In this document: positions 1 to 8,700 of the stretch, piece after piece
How positions within the stretch are numbered: position 1 is the first letter of the stretch
Layout: the number at the start of each line of letters is the position of its first letter
Source: Candidatus Lambdaproteobacteria bacterium
Lineage (GTDB): Bacteria; SAR324; NAC60-12
Length of the DNA stretch: 17,157 nucleotides
Direction: 5' to 3'
Assembly (NCBI GenBank): GCA_012964265.1
Contig: DTUH01000043.1
Span: 2,184-19,340 of the forward strand
Notes under the pieces: generated by a model
Told to the model about the DNA's origin: nothing
Database searches by the model: none
The model's input: the letters and a program-made list of their open reading frames with translations, nothing else
Translations under genes and position numbers: made by a program

Positions 1-1
1 T

Positions 2-583
2 TTAGCTCGAGAATTAATTCATCCTCTAAAGCCCTGGTTTGAAAAAACAGGCTATACCGGCCCGCTTCAGGTCACAGCAATCCGTAAAAACGGAGTCTGG
101 CATGCAATTGAATATAACATTCGTCTGGGAGTAACTACTACCGCGCTCCTTTTAAGAATGTTAAAAAATCCGGTCGACGTCCTTTTGGAAGTCGTCCGAA
201 ATCAAACTCCTGTTCTTGAATGGCATGCGGAAAAATATTTTGGCTGTACTCTAACTTTGGCAGGCTACGGTTATCCATACGTAGTACCCTCTGTACCAAA
301 ATTACCGGTAGAAGTTTCAGTGCCGCTTGAGTGTGATTTATGGTGGAATGAAGTTGACGAAGAGGGGGGTCAGCTTTATATGGCAAATCATAAGAATTAT
401 GAAATGGGTCACCGAATTGCGGACGTTAATGCCTGTGCTCCTGTCATGGATTCCGCTGTTAAGTTAATCGAAAATGAAATTCGCAAGCTTCGCTGTTTAG
501 GAAGTTATTATCGTCTGGACCTCAAAGAACTTGCTGCAAAATATTCATCTCTCTTGACCTCCGAAAAAGCTGCTTTACGATAA
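2..583 (+). CDS. PurD-like ATP-grasp protein, C-terminal part (5' end outside window)
   Basis: The reading frame is open from the first bases to TAA at 581-583, so about 193 C-terminal residues are visible and the start lies outside the window. The order of motifs follows the C-terminal half of phosphoribosylamine-glycine ligase (PurD): a YTGPLQ strand (PurD has FTGxLYAG), then HAIEYNIRLG at 101-130 (PurD has VLEFNxRFGDPETQ), then a GYGYPY turn (PurD has GGYPG). The Glu and Asn that bind Mg2+ in PurD are kept (E at 110-112, N at 116-118), but the following GDPExQ signature is replaced by GVTTTA. This looks like a divergent paralogue rather than the working purine enzyme, so its ligase substrate is unknown. 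It lies 6 nt before menG and is probably co-transcribed with the menaquinone genes. Family assignment is fairly sure; function is not. Confidence 0.72.
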   Translation, partial: LARELIHPLKPWFEKTGYTGPLQVTAIRKNGVWHAIEYNIRLGVTTTALLLRMLKNPVDVLLEVVRNQTPVLEWHAEKYFGCTLTLAGYGYPYVVPSVPKLPVEVSVPLECDLWWNEVDEEGGQLYMANHKNYEMGHRIADVNACAPVMDSAVKLIENEIRKLRCLGSYYRLDLKELAAKYSSLLTSEKAALR

Positions 584-589
584 AAACCG

Positions 590-1312
590 ATGACCTACAC
601 ACTTCCAACTACTGAAGAAAAATCAAGCTACGTGGAAGAGAAGTTTGATGAAATTGCCCAAAAATATGACCGATTTAACGATGTCATCACTTTTGGCATG
701 CACCGCTACTGGAAAAGATTTGTCGTGCGGCAAACAGGACTCAGGCCGGATGAAAAATGTTTGGATTTATGCTGCGGAACCGGAGATATTTCACGTGAAG
801 TATTGCGCCAGCATCCTGAATGCAAAGTGACCGGTCTCGATTTTTCTGTAGAAATGCTTAAAATCGCTGAATCCAAAAGCAGCAGGAATTCAAACATTCA
901 ATATTTGCAGGGCGATGCCATGAAAATTCCTCTGCCGGAAGCAAATTTTGACGCAGTTACAATTGGTTACGGACTGCGAAATGTTCCAGACATCAACGGT
1001 TGTTTGCTGGAAATTTTGCGCGTGCTCAAACCCGGCGGAGTACTGGTCAGCCTGGATGTGGGAAAGGTTCGTTTACCAATAATTGCGGAACTTAATAACT
1101 TTTATTTTTTCCGTATCGTGCCTTTGATCGGAAATTTGCTGATGCCCGGACAGGAAATGTTTCAGTACTTGCCGCATTCTTCGCTTGAATATCCAAATCA
1201 GGAATTACTAAAACGTATGATGCTTGAGACAGGCTTCAAACAGGTTGATATTCATGATTTCGTTTTTGGGGCTTCCACTGTTCATGTCGCCTACAAACCA
1301 ACCAACAATTGA
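590..1312 (+). CDS. menG: Demethylmenaquinone methyltransferase (MenG/UbiE)
   Basis: Class I SAM-dependent methyltransferase of 240 residues, the usual length for UbiE/MenG. It methylates the ring carbon of demethylmenaquinone, the last step of menaquinone synthesis, at the inner face of the cytoplasmic membrane. Visible motifs are the N-terminal FDEIAQKYDRFNDVITFGMH segment, SAM motif I LDLCCGTGD (residues 58-66), the acidic end of strand 2 in GLDFS, GYGLRNVPD near residue 130, and the family-specific IVPLIGNLL followed by QYLPHS. The ATG at 590 is 6 nt after the PurD-like stop and no strong ribosome binding site is seen, which suggests translation coupled to the upstream gene. Neighbouring menF and menD argue for the menaquinone rather than the ubiquinone role, although UbiE proteins can serve both. 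Confidence 0.93.
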   Translation: MTYTLPTTEEKSSYVEEKFDEIAQKYDRFNDVITFGMHRYWKRFVVRQTGLRPDEKCLDLCCGTGDISREVLRQHPECKVTGLDFSVEMLKIAESKSSRNSNIQYLQGDAMKIPLPEANFDAVTIGYGLRNVPDINGCLLEILRVLKPGGVLVSLDVGKVRLPIIAELNNFYFFRIVPLIGNLLMPGQEMFQYLPHSSLEYPNQELLKRMMLETGFKQVDIHDFVFGASTVHVAYKPTNN

Positions 1313-1326
1313 TCTAACCAATAACA

Positions 1327-2709
1327 GTGAAACCCAAATTATTCCGATCGCTTGAAGACGCTCGTCGTGCTCTCTTAAGACAGGTCAAAAAATGGGCTAC
1401 ATCCCATGAGAAATCTACAAAGGAAAATGCGCAAATTGTAAGGTTTGAAGCTGCAGTTGAAAATGCTCACCCACTTGAATGGTTAACCCTGCAGGATTGT
1501 TCGCGCAAAATATTTTGGGAGAATCGAAGTCAAAGAGAACAGTTTGCAGGAATTGGCGCCGCACTTGAGGTTAAGGACGGCAGAGACGGTTATGAAAAAA
1601 TATTGCTGACAGTGAGTAAATTATTGCAGAATTCACCAAAAGCAGTGCGTTTTTTTGGCGGCATGCGTTTTGACGCCAAGGCTCCAACTTCACCAGAATG
1701 GCAGGATTGGGGGACGGCACATTTTACTTTACCAATGATCGAATTAAGTATTGTCGATGAAAACACAATTCTGGCATGTCATATTTTTACCGGTAAGAAT
1801 TTTAATGCAAAGTTGAAGCAACTGCAACAAAAGCTGGAGTCGTTACAGGTAGAGGACTTCACCATTCCGGACAGTCCATTGATTCGGCTGGAGCGTCATG
1901 ATCTTCCGGAATATCATCAATGGTGCCGACTGGTTGAACAAGGACTTGATGGCATTTCATCCGGAAAGATAAACAAAGTCGTTCTGGCACGGTCCGCTGT
2001 TTTCAGTTTGGCGCGTGACTATGATCCTACTGAACTGCTGCTTCAGTTGAGGCGTCAAGGGCCACAAGCTTTTCACTTTTGTTTTCAACTGGCTCCACAT
2101 CAGGCATTTTTAGGAATCACTCCGGAGTTGCTTTACCGGCGATCCGGAAAAAAGATAGAAAGTGAAGCGATCGCCAGTACCCGTCCCCGAGGACAAACTC
2201 TTGAAGAAGATGAACGATTGGCTTCAGAACTTCGTGAAAGTAAAAAAGAGCAGCGGGAACATTTGATAGTTCTGGAGCGCATGGAACGTTTACTTCAGCA
2301 ATTTTGCCGTAAAACTGAACGCTTAAGCTATTTGGAACGCCTGCTGTTAAAGCATGTCCAGCACCTGCAAAGTAAGGTGCAGGGAATCCTGCTCGAGAAT
2401 ATCACTGATTCGGATTTGCTGCCGGCATTTCACCCAACACCTGCTGTTTCGGGCACACCTGATCCGGAGGCACGGGCCTTGATCCGGAAACTTGAACCTT
2501 TTGACCGTGGTTGGTATGCAGGACCAGTTGGCTGGATCAGCAGTAGTCAGGCTGAATTTGCCGTTGGAATTCGTTCCGGTTTATTGTGCGGGCGCACTTT
2601 AAGAATCTATACCGGAGCAGGAATTGTAGAGGGCTCTGTTCCGGAAGAAGAATGGAGGGAGATTGAAGACAAACTCCAAAGTTGGCAACATTTATTGGGG
2701 CGATCGTGA
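1327..2709 (+). CDS. menF: Isochorismate synthase (MenF)
   Basis: Chorismate-binding enzyme of 460 residues that converts chorismate to isochorismate, the entry step of the classical menaquinone pathway. The C-terminal chorismate-binding domain is clear: NKVVLARS with the water-activating Lys at 217, GITPELLYRR with the general acid Glu at 267 (50 residues on, the same spacing as K147/E197 of EntC), then KKEQREH, HPTPAVSGTP, FDRGWYAGPVGW and the metal-site region YTGAGIVEGS. The LAGT-like element reads IAST, so its Gly is replaced. The start is GTG: an in-frame TAA at 1315-1317 lies just upstream and no ATG intervenes. It follows menG by 14 nt and overlaps menD by 4 nt. Anthranilate or aminodeoxychorismate synthases share the fold, but the Lys and the menD partner support MenF. 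Confidence 0.92.
   Translation: MKPKLFRSLEDARRALLRQVKKWATSHEKSTKENAQIVRFEAAVENAHPLEWLTLQDCSRKIFWENRSQREQFAGIGAALEVKDGRDGYEKILLTVSKLLQNSPKAVRFFGGMRFDAKAPTSPEWQDWGTAHFTLPMIELSIVDENTILACHIFTGKNFNAKLKQLQQKLESLQVEDFTIPDSPLIRLERHDLPEYHQWCRLVEQGLDGISSGKINKVVLARSAVFSLARDYDPTELLLQLRRQGPQAFHFCFQLAPHQAFLGITPELLYRRSGKKIESEAIASTRPRGQTLEEDERLASELRESKKEQREHLIVLERMERLLQQFCRKTERLSYLERLLLKHVQHLQSKVQGILLENITDSDLLPAFHPTPAVSGTPDPEARALIRKLEPFDRGWYAGPVGWISSSQAEFAVGIRSGLLCGRTLRIYTGAGIVEGSVPEEEWREIEDKLQSWQHLLGRS
2697..2709 (+). promoter_or_regulatory. menF-menD stop/start overlap with weak ribosome binding site
   Basis: The menF stop TGA (2707-2709) overlaps a GTG start (2706-2708) as GTGA, and a GGGG run at 2697-2700 lies 5 nt before that GTG. 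This is a typical coupled start. It is preferred to the in-frame TTG at 2682, which would force a 28-nt overlap and add eight residues with no match to MenD N-termini. Confidence 0.6.
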
Positions 2710-4454
2710 ACTGGAATGAGTGCTGGGGAGAATTAATTATTGAGGAATTGGTGCGGCATAATACGGAGTGTTTTTGCATTTCTCCGGGTTCACGTTCCAC
2801 ACCTCTGACTGTAGCAGTGGCAAACAATCCACGCGCAAAATCGCTTGTCTTTTACGATGAACGTGCGGCTGCTTATTACGCACTCGGACATGCACGCGCG
2901 AGTGGCCTTCCGGCAGTCTTGATTTGCACTTCCGGAACTGCCGCAGCAAACTATTTGCCTGCAGTTATCGAAGCTTCAGTAGAGCAAATCCCACTGCTTG
3001 TTCTGACAGCAGACCGTCCTCCTGAACTTCGTGACAGCGGTGCCAATCAGGCCATTAACCAAACTTTTCTTTTTGGGACACACGTTCGCTGGTTTTTTGA
3101 TCCCGGCTGTCCGGGACCTGAATTCAAAACCGAAGCTTTACTTTCCACAATCGACCATGCAATTTCAAAAACACACCGCCCTTTGTCTGGACCGGTACAC
3201 CTGAATTTACCATTCCGCGAACCTTTTCTGGAAAATGCTGAAAGCAAAAATAGTGGTGAAATAAAACAATTTACCGGAAAAAAGGCATACGTTCGAAATG
3301 TGGTATTCAGAAAAGTTTTGCCAAACGAAGTAGTAAAAAATTTGTTAAAAAACCGTCCTGAGTCAGGAATATTGAGCATTGGACGAGTTCCTGCAGCGTC
3401 ACTCAATTCCCTCAGAAAACTTGCAGACGAATTAGCCTGGCCGGTGTTTGCAGATGTCACTTCCGGTCTCCGCCTGGGAGATAATTGTCCGAACCGGATT
3501 ACGTACTATGATCAGTTATTGCTCGAAGACCTGGAGTCAGCAAAATGGGAAATTGATGCAGTTTGGCACATCGGCTTTCCTCCAACGTCGAAACGCTGGC
3601 TCATGCGCTGGGAGAACAAGCCGGCAGCGCAAATGGTCTGGATTTCTGATAATTCTGAACGTCAAGATCAATCCCATAATTTTCGCTGGAAAATTGAAGC
3701 AGAAATCGCAGAGTTTTGCGATCAAATTGTAACCGAATTACGGTTGGGGAAAAAACCCAAAATTGTTCATGCAAAATCACAAAAATGGCTCCAGGCTTCC
3801 GCAAAAGTAGAATCTATGATGGAGCAACATTTCCCGGCAAAGGCAGAAAAAAAGGAGATCGATGATTTTGGTTTAACACGCAGACTGACTGAAATAATTC
3901 CCAAATCGCATGGTTTTTTCATCGGAAACAGTATCCCTGTCCGGGCAGTTGACATGGTTGGTACCGGAAAAGGTGCTGATATTCAGACTGCTCTCAATCG
4001 CGGTGCCAGCGGAATTGACGGCCTGATAGCTTCAGCTTGCGGATATTCTTCCGGTCTGCGTCGTCCAGTCACATTGCTGATTGGAGACTTGTCTGCTTTA
4101 CACGATCTCAATTCATTCAAATTGCTAGCCAATTCCTCTGAACCGGTTTTGCTGGTATTGCTCAATAACCATGGCGGAGGTATTTTTTCATTTCTGCCTG
4201 TTGTCCGGCAACCGGATATTTTCGAACCATTTTTTGGTACTCCTCACTCCTATGACTTCCAGTCAGTTGCTGAAATGTTTGGTTTGAATTATTTTAGACC
4301 TGATTCAATCAGCGGTTTTGAAGCAGATTTTAAAAAAGCAGTTCGTGAAAACAAATCTGCAGTTATAGAAATTTTTTCGGAACGTGACAAAAATCCGCTT
4401 CAACTTGAGTCTTTGCGTCAAAAACTCATGAAATGTGCATTTGAATCTTCTTAA
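2706..4454 (+). CDS. menD: SEPHCHC synthase (MenD)
   Basis: Thiamine-diphosphate enzyme of 582 residues from the GTG at 2706. It joins isochorismate and the succinic semialdehyde-ThDP adduct derived from 2-oxoglutarate to give SEPHCHC. The N-terminal pyrimidine-binding domain shows ISPGSRSTPLTVA, the activating Glu in YDERAAAYYALGHA, ICTSGTAAANYLPA and LTADRPPELRDSGANQ. The C-terminal domain has GNSIPVRAVD, RGASGIDG and the ThDP/Mg2+ motif GDLSALHDLN (residues 460-469), followed by LLNNHGGGIFSFLP. All expected landmarks are present and length is normal for MenD. It is the last gene of the menG-menF-menD run; a gap of 119 nt with a promoter-like sequence follows before ftsW. Confidence 0.95.
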   Translation: MNWNECWGELIIEELVRHNTECFCISPGSRSTPLTVAVANNPRAKSLVFYDERAAAYYALGHARASGLPAVLICTSGTAAANYLPAVIEASVEQIPLLVLTADRPPELRDSGANQAINQTFLFGTHVRWFFDPGCPGPEFKTEALLSTIDHAISKTHRPLSGPVHLNLPFREPFLENAESKNSGEIKQFTGKKAYVRNVVFRKVLPNEVVKNLLKNRPESGILSIGRVPAASLNSLRKLADELAWPVFADVTSGLRLGDNCPNRITYYDQLLLEDLESAKWEIDAVWHIGFPPTSKRWLMRWENKPAAQMVWISDNSERQDQSHNFRWKIEAEIAEFCDQIVTELRLGKKPKIVHAKSQKWLQASAKVESMMEQHFPAKAEKKEIDDFGLTRRLTEIIPKSHGFFIGNSIPVRAVDMVGTGKGADIQTALNRGASGIDGLIASACGYSSGLRRPVTLLIGDLSALHDLNSFKLLANSSEPVLLVLLNNHGGGIFSFLPVVRQPDIFEPFFGTPHSYDFQSVAEMFGLNYFRPDSISGFEADFKKAVRENKSAVIEIFSERDKNPLQLESLRQKLMKCAFESS

Positions 4455-4469
4455 GATCAACGATATACT
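4441..4469 (+). promoter_or_regulatory. Candidate sigma-70-type promoter for ftsW
   Basis: TTGAAT at 4441-4446 (inside the last menD codons), a 17-bp spacer and TATACT at 4464-4469 form a plausible -35/-10 pair about 100 nt before the ftsW start. The match is four of six and five of six bases. The region around it is A/T rich, so chance is possible. Confidence 0.4.
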
Positions 4470-4573
4470 TTTTGCGTTTGCAAATAATTAAGTTTGACAA
4501 GTCTTTCAGTGTAAAATCTCTGGATTAATAAATATTTTTTTATTGCAAAACAAACCTGTTTCACAAATTTTTT

Positions 4574-5722
4574 ATGCATACCCGCTATGACTTACCCCTG
4601 ATTGGAGCAACCTTATTTTTGCTCTCCTGGGGTACAGTAATGATCTATAGCACAGGAGGAGTTTATGCTGACCTTCAATACAATGACGGTCAATATTTTT
4701 TGTATAAACACCTGATGCACATGATGGTTGGGCTTGTCGCAATGGGAATTGCACTGATTGTTAACTATCACAAATGGCAGCAGCATTCCATCTGGTTTAT
4801 GTTAGGAATGTTAGTTTTGCTGATCCTTGTTTTGATTCCTGAAATAGGACACGAAGTTAAAGGCGGACGACGCTGGCTTCGAGTAGGTTCATTTAGTCTG
4901 CAGCCTGCAGAATTATTGAAAGTCGTTTTGATTATCTATGTTGCTTCCTATTTGGAGAGAAAACAGGAATTGCTGGCTTCGTTCTTCCGCGGTCTAACTC
5001 CTAACTTCATTGTTACTGGAATTTACCTTTTTCTAGTCCTGCTGCAACCGGATTTTGGCACAGTGGTTTTGATAGCAACAACCGTCTTGTTGATGCTCTA
5101 CGTCGGTGGGGGCCGCCCGATACATATTGCCACCAGTCTGATAGGGGTAGGGATTATTGGAGGGCTGCTGATTTCTTCACACACCTACCGTGTTAGGCGG
5201 ATGCTGGCTTTTTTGAACCCCTGGGATGACCCTCAAAATTCCGGATTCCAAATTATTCAGTCTTTCATTGCACTTGGAACCGGAGGTTGGCTTGGTAAAG
5301 GCCTCGGAGAGAGCCTGCAGAAACGGCTTTTCCTTCCGGATGCCCACACCGATTTTATCTTCGCAATTATTGGAGAAGAATTAGGATTTTTGTGGATTTG
5401 TGTGCTGATTATTCTGTTTATTGTCTTTATTTGGCGGGGTTACTGGATTGCGTGGAATGCTCAAGACGAATTTGGAAAACACTTGGCTTTTGGGGCAACA
5501 ACCATTCTCAGTCTTCAAATTATCCTAAACCTATTTGTTGTTGTCGGTCTGCTTCCAACTAAAGGTTTGCCTCTCCCTTTCATCAGTTACGGTGGCACAT
5601 CTCTTGTGGTAGCCATGTTTTTAACAGGTCTTTTACTCAATATCAGCGGCAGCCTACATCCAGCTGAAGAGACTCCTGAAAACGATTTGTCCTCTCGTGC
5701 CAATTCCACGAACAATGAGTAA
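4574..5722 (+). CDS. ftsW: Septal peptidoglycan glycosyltransferase FtsW (SEDS family)
   Basis: Polytopic membrane protein of 382 residues with about ten hydrophobic segments. SEDS proteins polymerise lipid II into glycan strands, FtsW at the division septum together with a class B penicillin-binding protein. Signature stretches are GGRRWLRVGSFSLQPAELLK, LLQPDFGT, ALGTGGWLGKGLG, LPDAHTDFIFAIIGEELG with the conserved HTDF Asp at residue 260, and GLLPTKGLPLPFISYGGTSL. The QPDFGT and PTKGLPLPF versions point to FtsW rather than RodA. The gene is not beside mur, ftsI or other division genes, which is unusual since ftsW normally sits in the dcw cluster. No good ribosome binding site precedes the ATG. 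Its last codons overlap the start of the ankyrin gene by 8 nt. Confidence 0.9.
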   Translation: MHTRYDLPLIGATLFLLSWGTVMIYSTGGVYADLQYNDGQYFLYKHLMHMMVGLVAMGIALIVNYHKWQQHSIWFMLGMLVLLILVLIPEIGHEVKGGRRWLRVGSFSLQPAELLKVVLIIYVASYLERKQELLASFFRGLTPNFIVTGIYLFLVLLQPDFGTVVLIATTVLLMLYVGGGRPIHIATSLIGVGIIGGLLISSHTYRVRRMLAFLNPWDDPQNSGFQIIQSFIALGTGGWLGKGLGESLQKRLFLPDAHTDFIFAIIGEELGFLWICVLIILFIVFIWRGYWIAWNAQDEFGKHLAFGATTILSLQIILNLFVVVGLLPTKGLPLPFISYGGTSLVVAMFLTGLLLNISGSLHPAEETPENDLSSRANSTNNE

Positions 5723-8700
5723 AGTTTTTCCATTCAGGTTATTCTGGAAGTTACGGGCAGTTAGGTTCCGGACTTCAACCCAGGCAACTATTGTACAGTC
5801 GCTCCTCTTTTTTTTGCTGATTACTCCACCTGCAACAGCTTTACTTGAGCTTCCTTCTGTATTTAATTTTACATCACAGGCTTTTGCGCAAAGTTCAGGT
5901 AAGCAAACTAATTCTCAGCTACGCCATCAACTGGAAAATTACTTAATCAGCATTGAAGGACGTGATGACTGGACTCGTCTGATGTTGGCTATTCTTAAAA
6001 GTGTGACTGCAGTTGAGCGAGTTTTAGCTCAGGGTGTTAGTGTAAATATTCGTGGGACAGAGGAATTTCACGGAGTAACCCCGCTTATGTTTGCCTCTGG
6101 AATTGGAGTACAGGAAATTGTAAAAATACTTGTAGTAAAAGGTGCCCGTCTGAATGATACGGATACTCAAGGAAATTCGGCCTTGAGTAAGGCAGCTCAT
6201 AAAGGACATCTTGACACAGTCAGGTTTTTACTCCAACAGGGTGCAAATCCGAATGCAGAAACTAATCAAAAATGGACTGCTTTGATGTTCGCCTCACACA
6301 GAGGTCAGATAGACGTACTCAAAACATTATTGAAGCATGGTGCCAGGGCTGACTTACAGAATGAATTGGGAATGTCATCCGTAATGTATGCTGCCCAAAA
6401 CGGACATCTGGAAATTGTCCGTATCTTAATTCAGCGTGGTGCAAAGGTAGATTTAACCTCACTCAATGGATCAACTGCTTTAATTTGGGCAATCAGATCC
6501 GGGCAAGAAAAAATTGCTGAAGTACTGCTGGAGGCTGGTGCAAAAACGGACTCTCTGGAAAAAGAATTTCGAAGATCACCATTGCTTCTTGCAGCAATGT
6601 ACGGCAGAGAGGCCATTGTGCAGAAATTATTATCTTCCGGTGCCGATGTGGGGGTAGTTGACAAACAGGGTGAAAATGCTTTGCTACTGGCATTAAGTAA
6701 CAATCACTTTGAAACGGCGAATTTGTTGATTAGGTCAGGAATTCCCATCAATAGTTCTGACAATAAAAAACGCACACCGCTGATGGTCGCAGTCGCTCAA
6801 GGAAGTTTTGAGTTGACTAAGATCCTGCTAAAAACAGGTGCGGAAGTAAATGCAAGGGATTATGCTGAAAAAACTGCTTTGATGATTGCTGCCGGTGAAG
6901 GAAATGTAAAAATTGTTAAACTGCTGCTTCGTGAGCAGAGCCGACTTGATTTCCGTGACCGCTATGGCCGAACTGCATGGTCATTTGCTGCAGATCAGCA
7001 ACGTCTGACAATGATACAGTTTCTAAGTAAAAAAGAAATTGATAACCAGGAAAATCTCTTTTATGCCGTTTCACATGGTTACCTGAAAATTGTTAAAATA
7101 TTGCTGGATTTGGGAGTAAATACAGAGGTCAGAGATTCCCTTGGATGGACACCTTTGATGTGGGCAGCTAATAACGGTCACTCTAAAATCGTGAAACTTC
7201 TGCTTAAAGGAGGCACAAAAATAAACGGGAGCAACGCAGCAAGTCCCTCTGTTTACGGCTGGACACCCCTAATGCTGGCTGCGGGTGCTGGACATCTTGA
7301 GACGGTAAAAGTTCTCATCGTGAAAGGGGCGTATCTGAGAGCACAGGATAAAGACAAATGGACGGCACTCACCTGGGCTTCTCTAAACGGATATACGGAT
7401 GTTGTGAGATTATTGACTGAGAAAGGCGCTCGCATTGACGAGCGTGGCTCAGATGGAGCAACACCACTTATTTGGGCGGCATCTCAGGGCCACGAAACCG
7501 TGGTGCAAGTCTTGTTAATTAAAGGTGCAAATGTAAAATTAAAAGATATTCACGGAAAAACCGCTCTTGCGCATGCAGTCCTACAGATGCATTTTTCAAC
7601 AGCAAAAATTCTGATAAAACATGGCGCGGATTTAAATCAGAATTTACTCTATGCCGCACGACGGGGTTACAACAAAATGGTTGAATTTCTGCTTGATGAA
7701 AATGCTGAAATTGATCATCAGTCTGCACTTAATGAAACTCCATTAGGCCTTGCCTCACAAGGAAAACACTGGGAAACTACTAAAATTCTTCTGGAGCATG
7801 GAGCAGATCCTGCCTTGAAAAATTCCCAGGGGCAGACCCCCCTGATGTCTGCCGTTTTGACTGGAAAAACTAAATTGGTAAATCTTCTGCTCCATCACCC
7901 AACATCAGGGCTTCAGATTTCAGAACTGGAAACTACTGATTTTTTAGGGAATACACCATTAATGACATCTGCTGTACATGGTTATTTGGATATAGTGAAA
8001 CTTTTGCTCGAGCTTGGTGCAAAAGTTGAGAGTAGAAACCGCTGGAAAGAAACCGCATTGCTGCTTGCGGCTTCCAAGGGTTTTCGTGAAATTGTACTCT
8101 TGCTGATACAATCCGGGGCCGACTTTAGCGCTGAAGATGTTAATGAAAAAACAGCCTTGTTGAGAGCAGCACAAAATGGACATCTCTTCGTGGTTGAGAC
8201 GCTTCTTGCACAAGGTGCAAATCTTCATGTAAATACTTTTGACTTGAACGGTAAAGGAGGAACAGCCTTGATACAGGCTGCCAGAAATGGACATAGGGAA
8301 GTTTTGCCGGCATTGTTGAACGCGGGTGCCAAAATTGATGAGGCAGAAATGATGTTTCACCATTCCGCTCTTATGGTTGCTGCCTTGAACGGTCACGAAA
8401 AAACAGTGGAGTTCCTTCTCAACGCAGGTGCTGACTTTACTTTAAAAGATACTTCAGAGAGGTCGGCTTTATTGCTTGCGGCAACAAATAATCATCAATC
8501 AATTATTATTCTACTTTTGGATGCCGAACAAACTGGGGATAAAACGGACTCTAACGGAAACGGAATTTGGCACTTGATGGCAATGAGTGACGTAGAAAAT
8601 GAGGACAGTCAAACCCTCTACGGTTCAGGGCAAAAAGAAGAACGTGCATCAACCCAAATGTATGAACTAATTTCACGAGGGATTGTACTGGACAAGTTAA

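Noticed and set aside
2682..2705. Longer MenD start at TTG 2682
   Set aside because: It would need a 28-nt overlap with menF, and the extra residues do not resemble MenD N-termini. GTG 2706 gives a classic GTGA junction.
4494..4517. Perfect TTGACA followed by TAAAAT before ftsW
   Set aside because: The spacer is only 12 bp, too short for a normal sigma-70 promoter, and no good -10 lies 16-18 bp downstream. The pair at 4441-4469 fits better.
7959..8396. 145-residue minus-strand open frame inside the ankyrin gene
   Set aside because: It lies wholly antisense to the repeats, is low in normal protein features and has no start signal.
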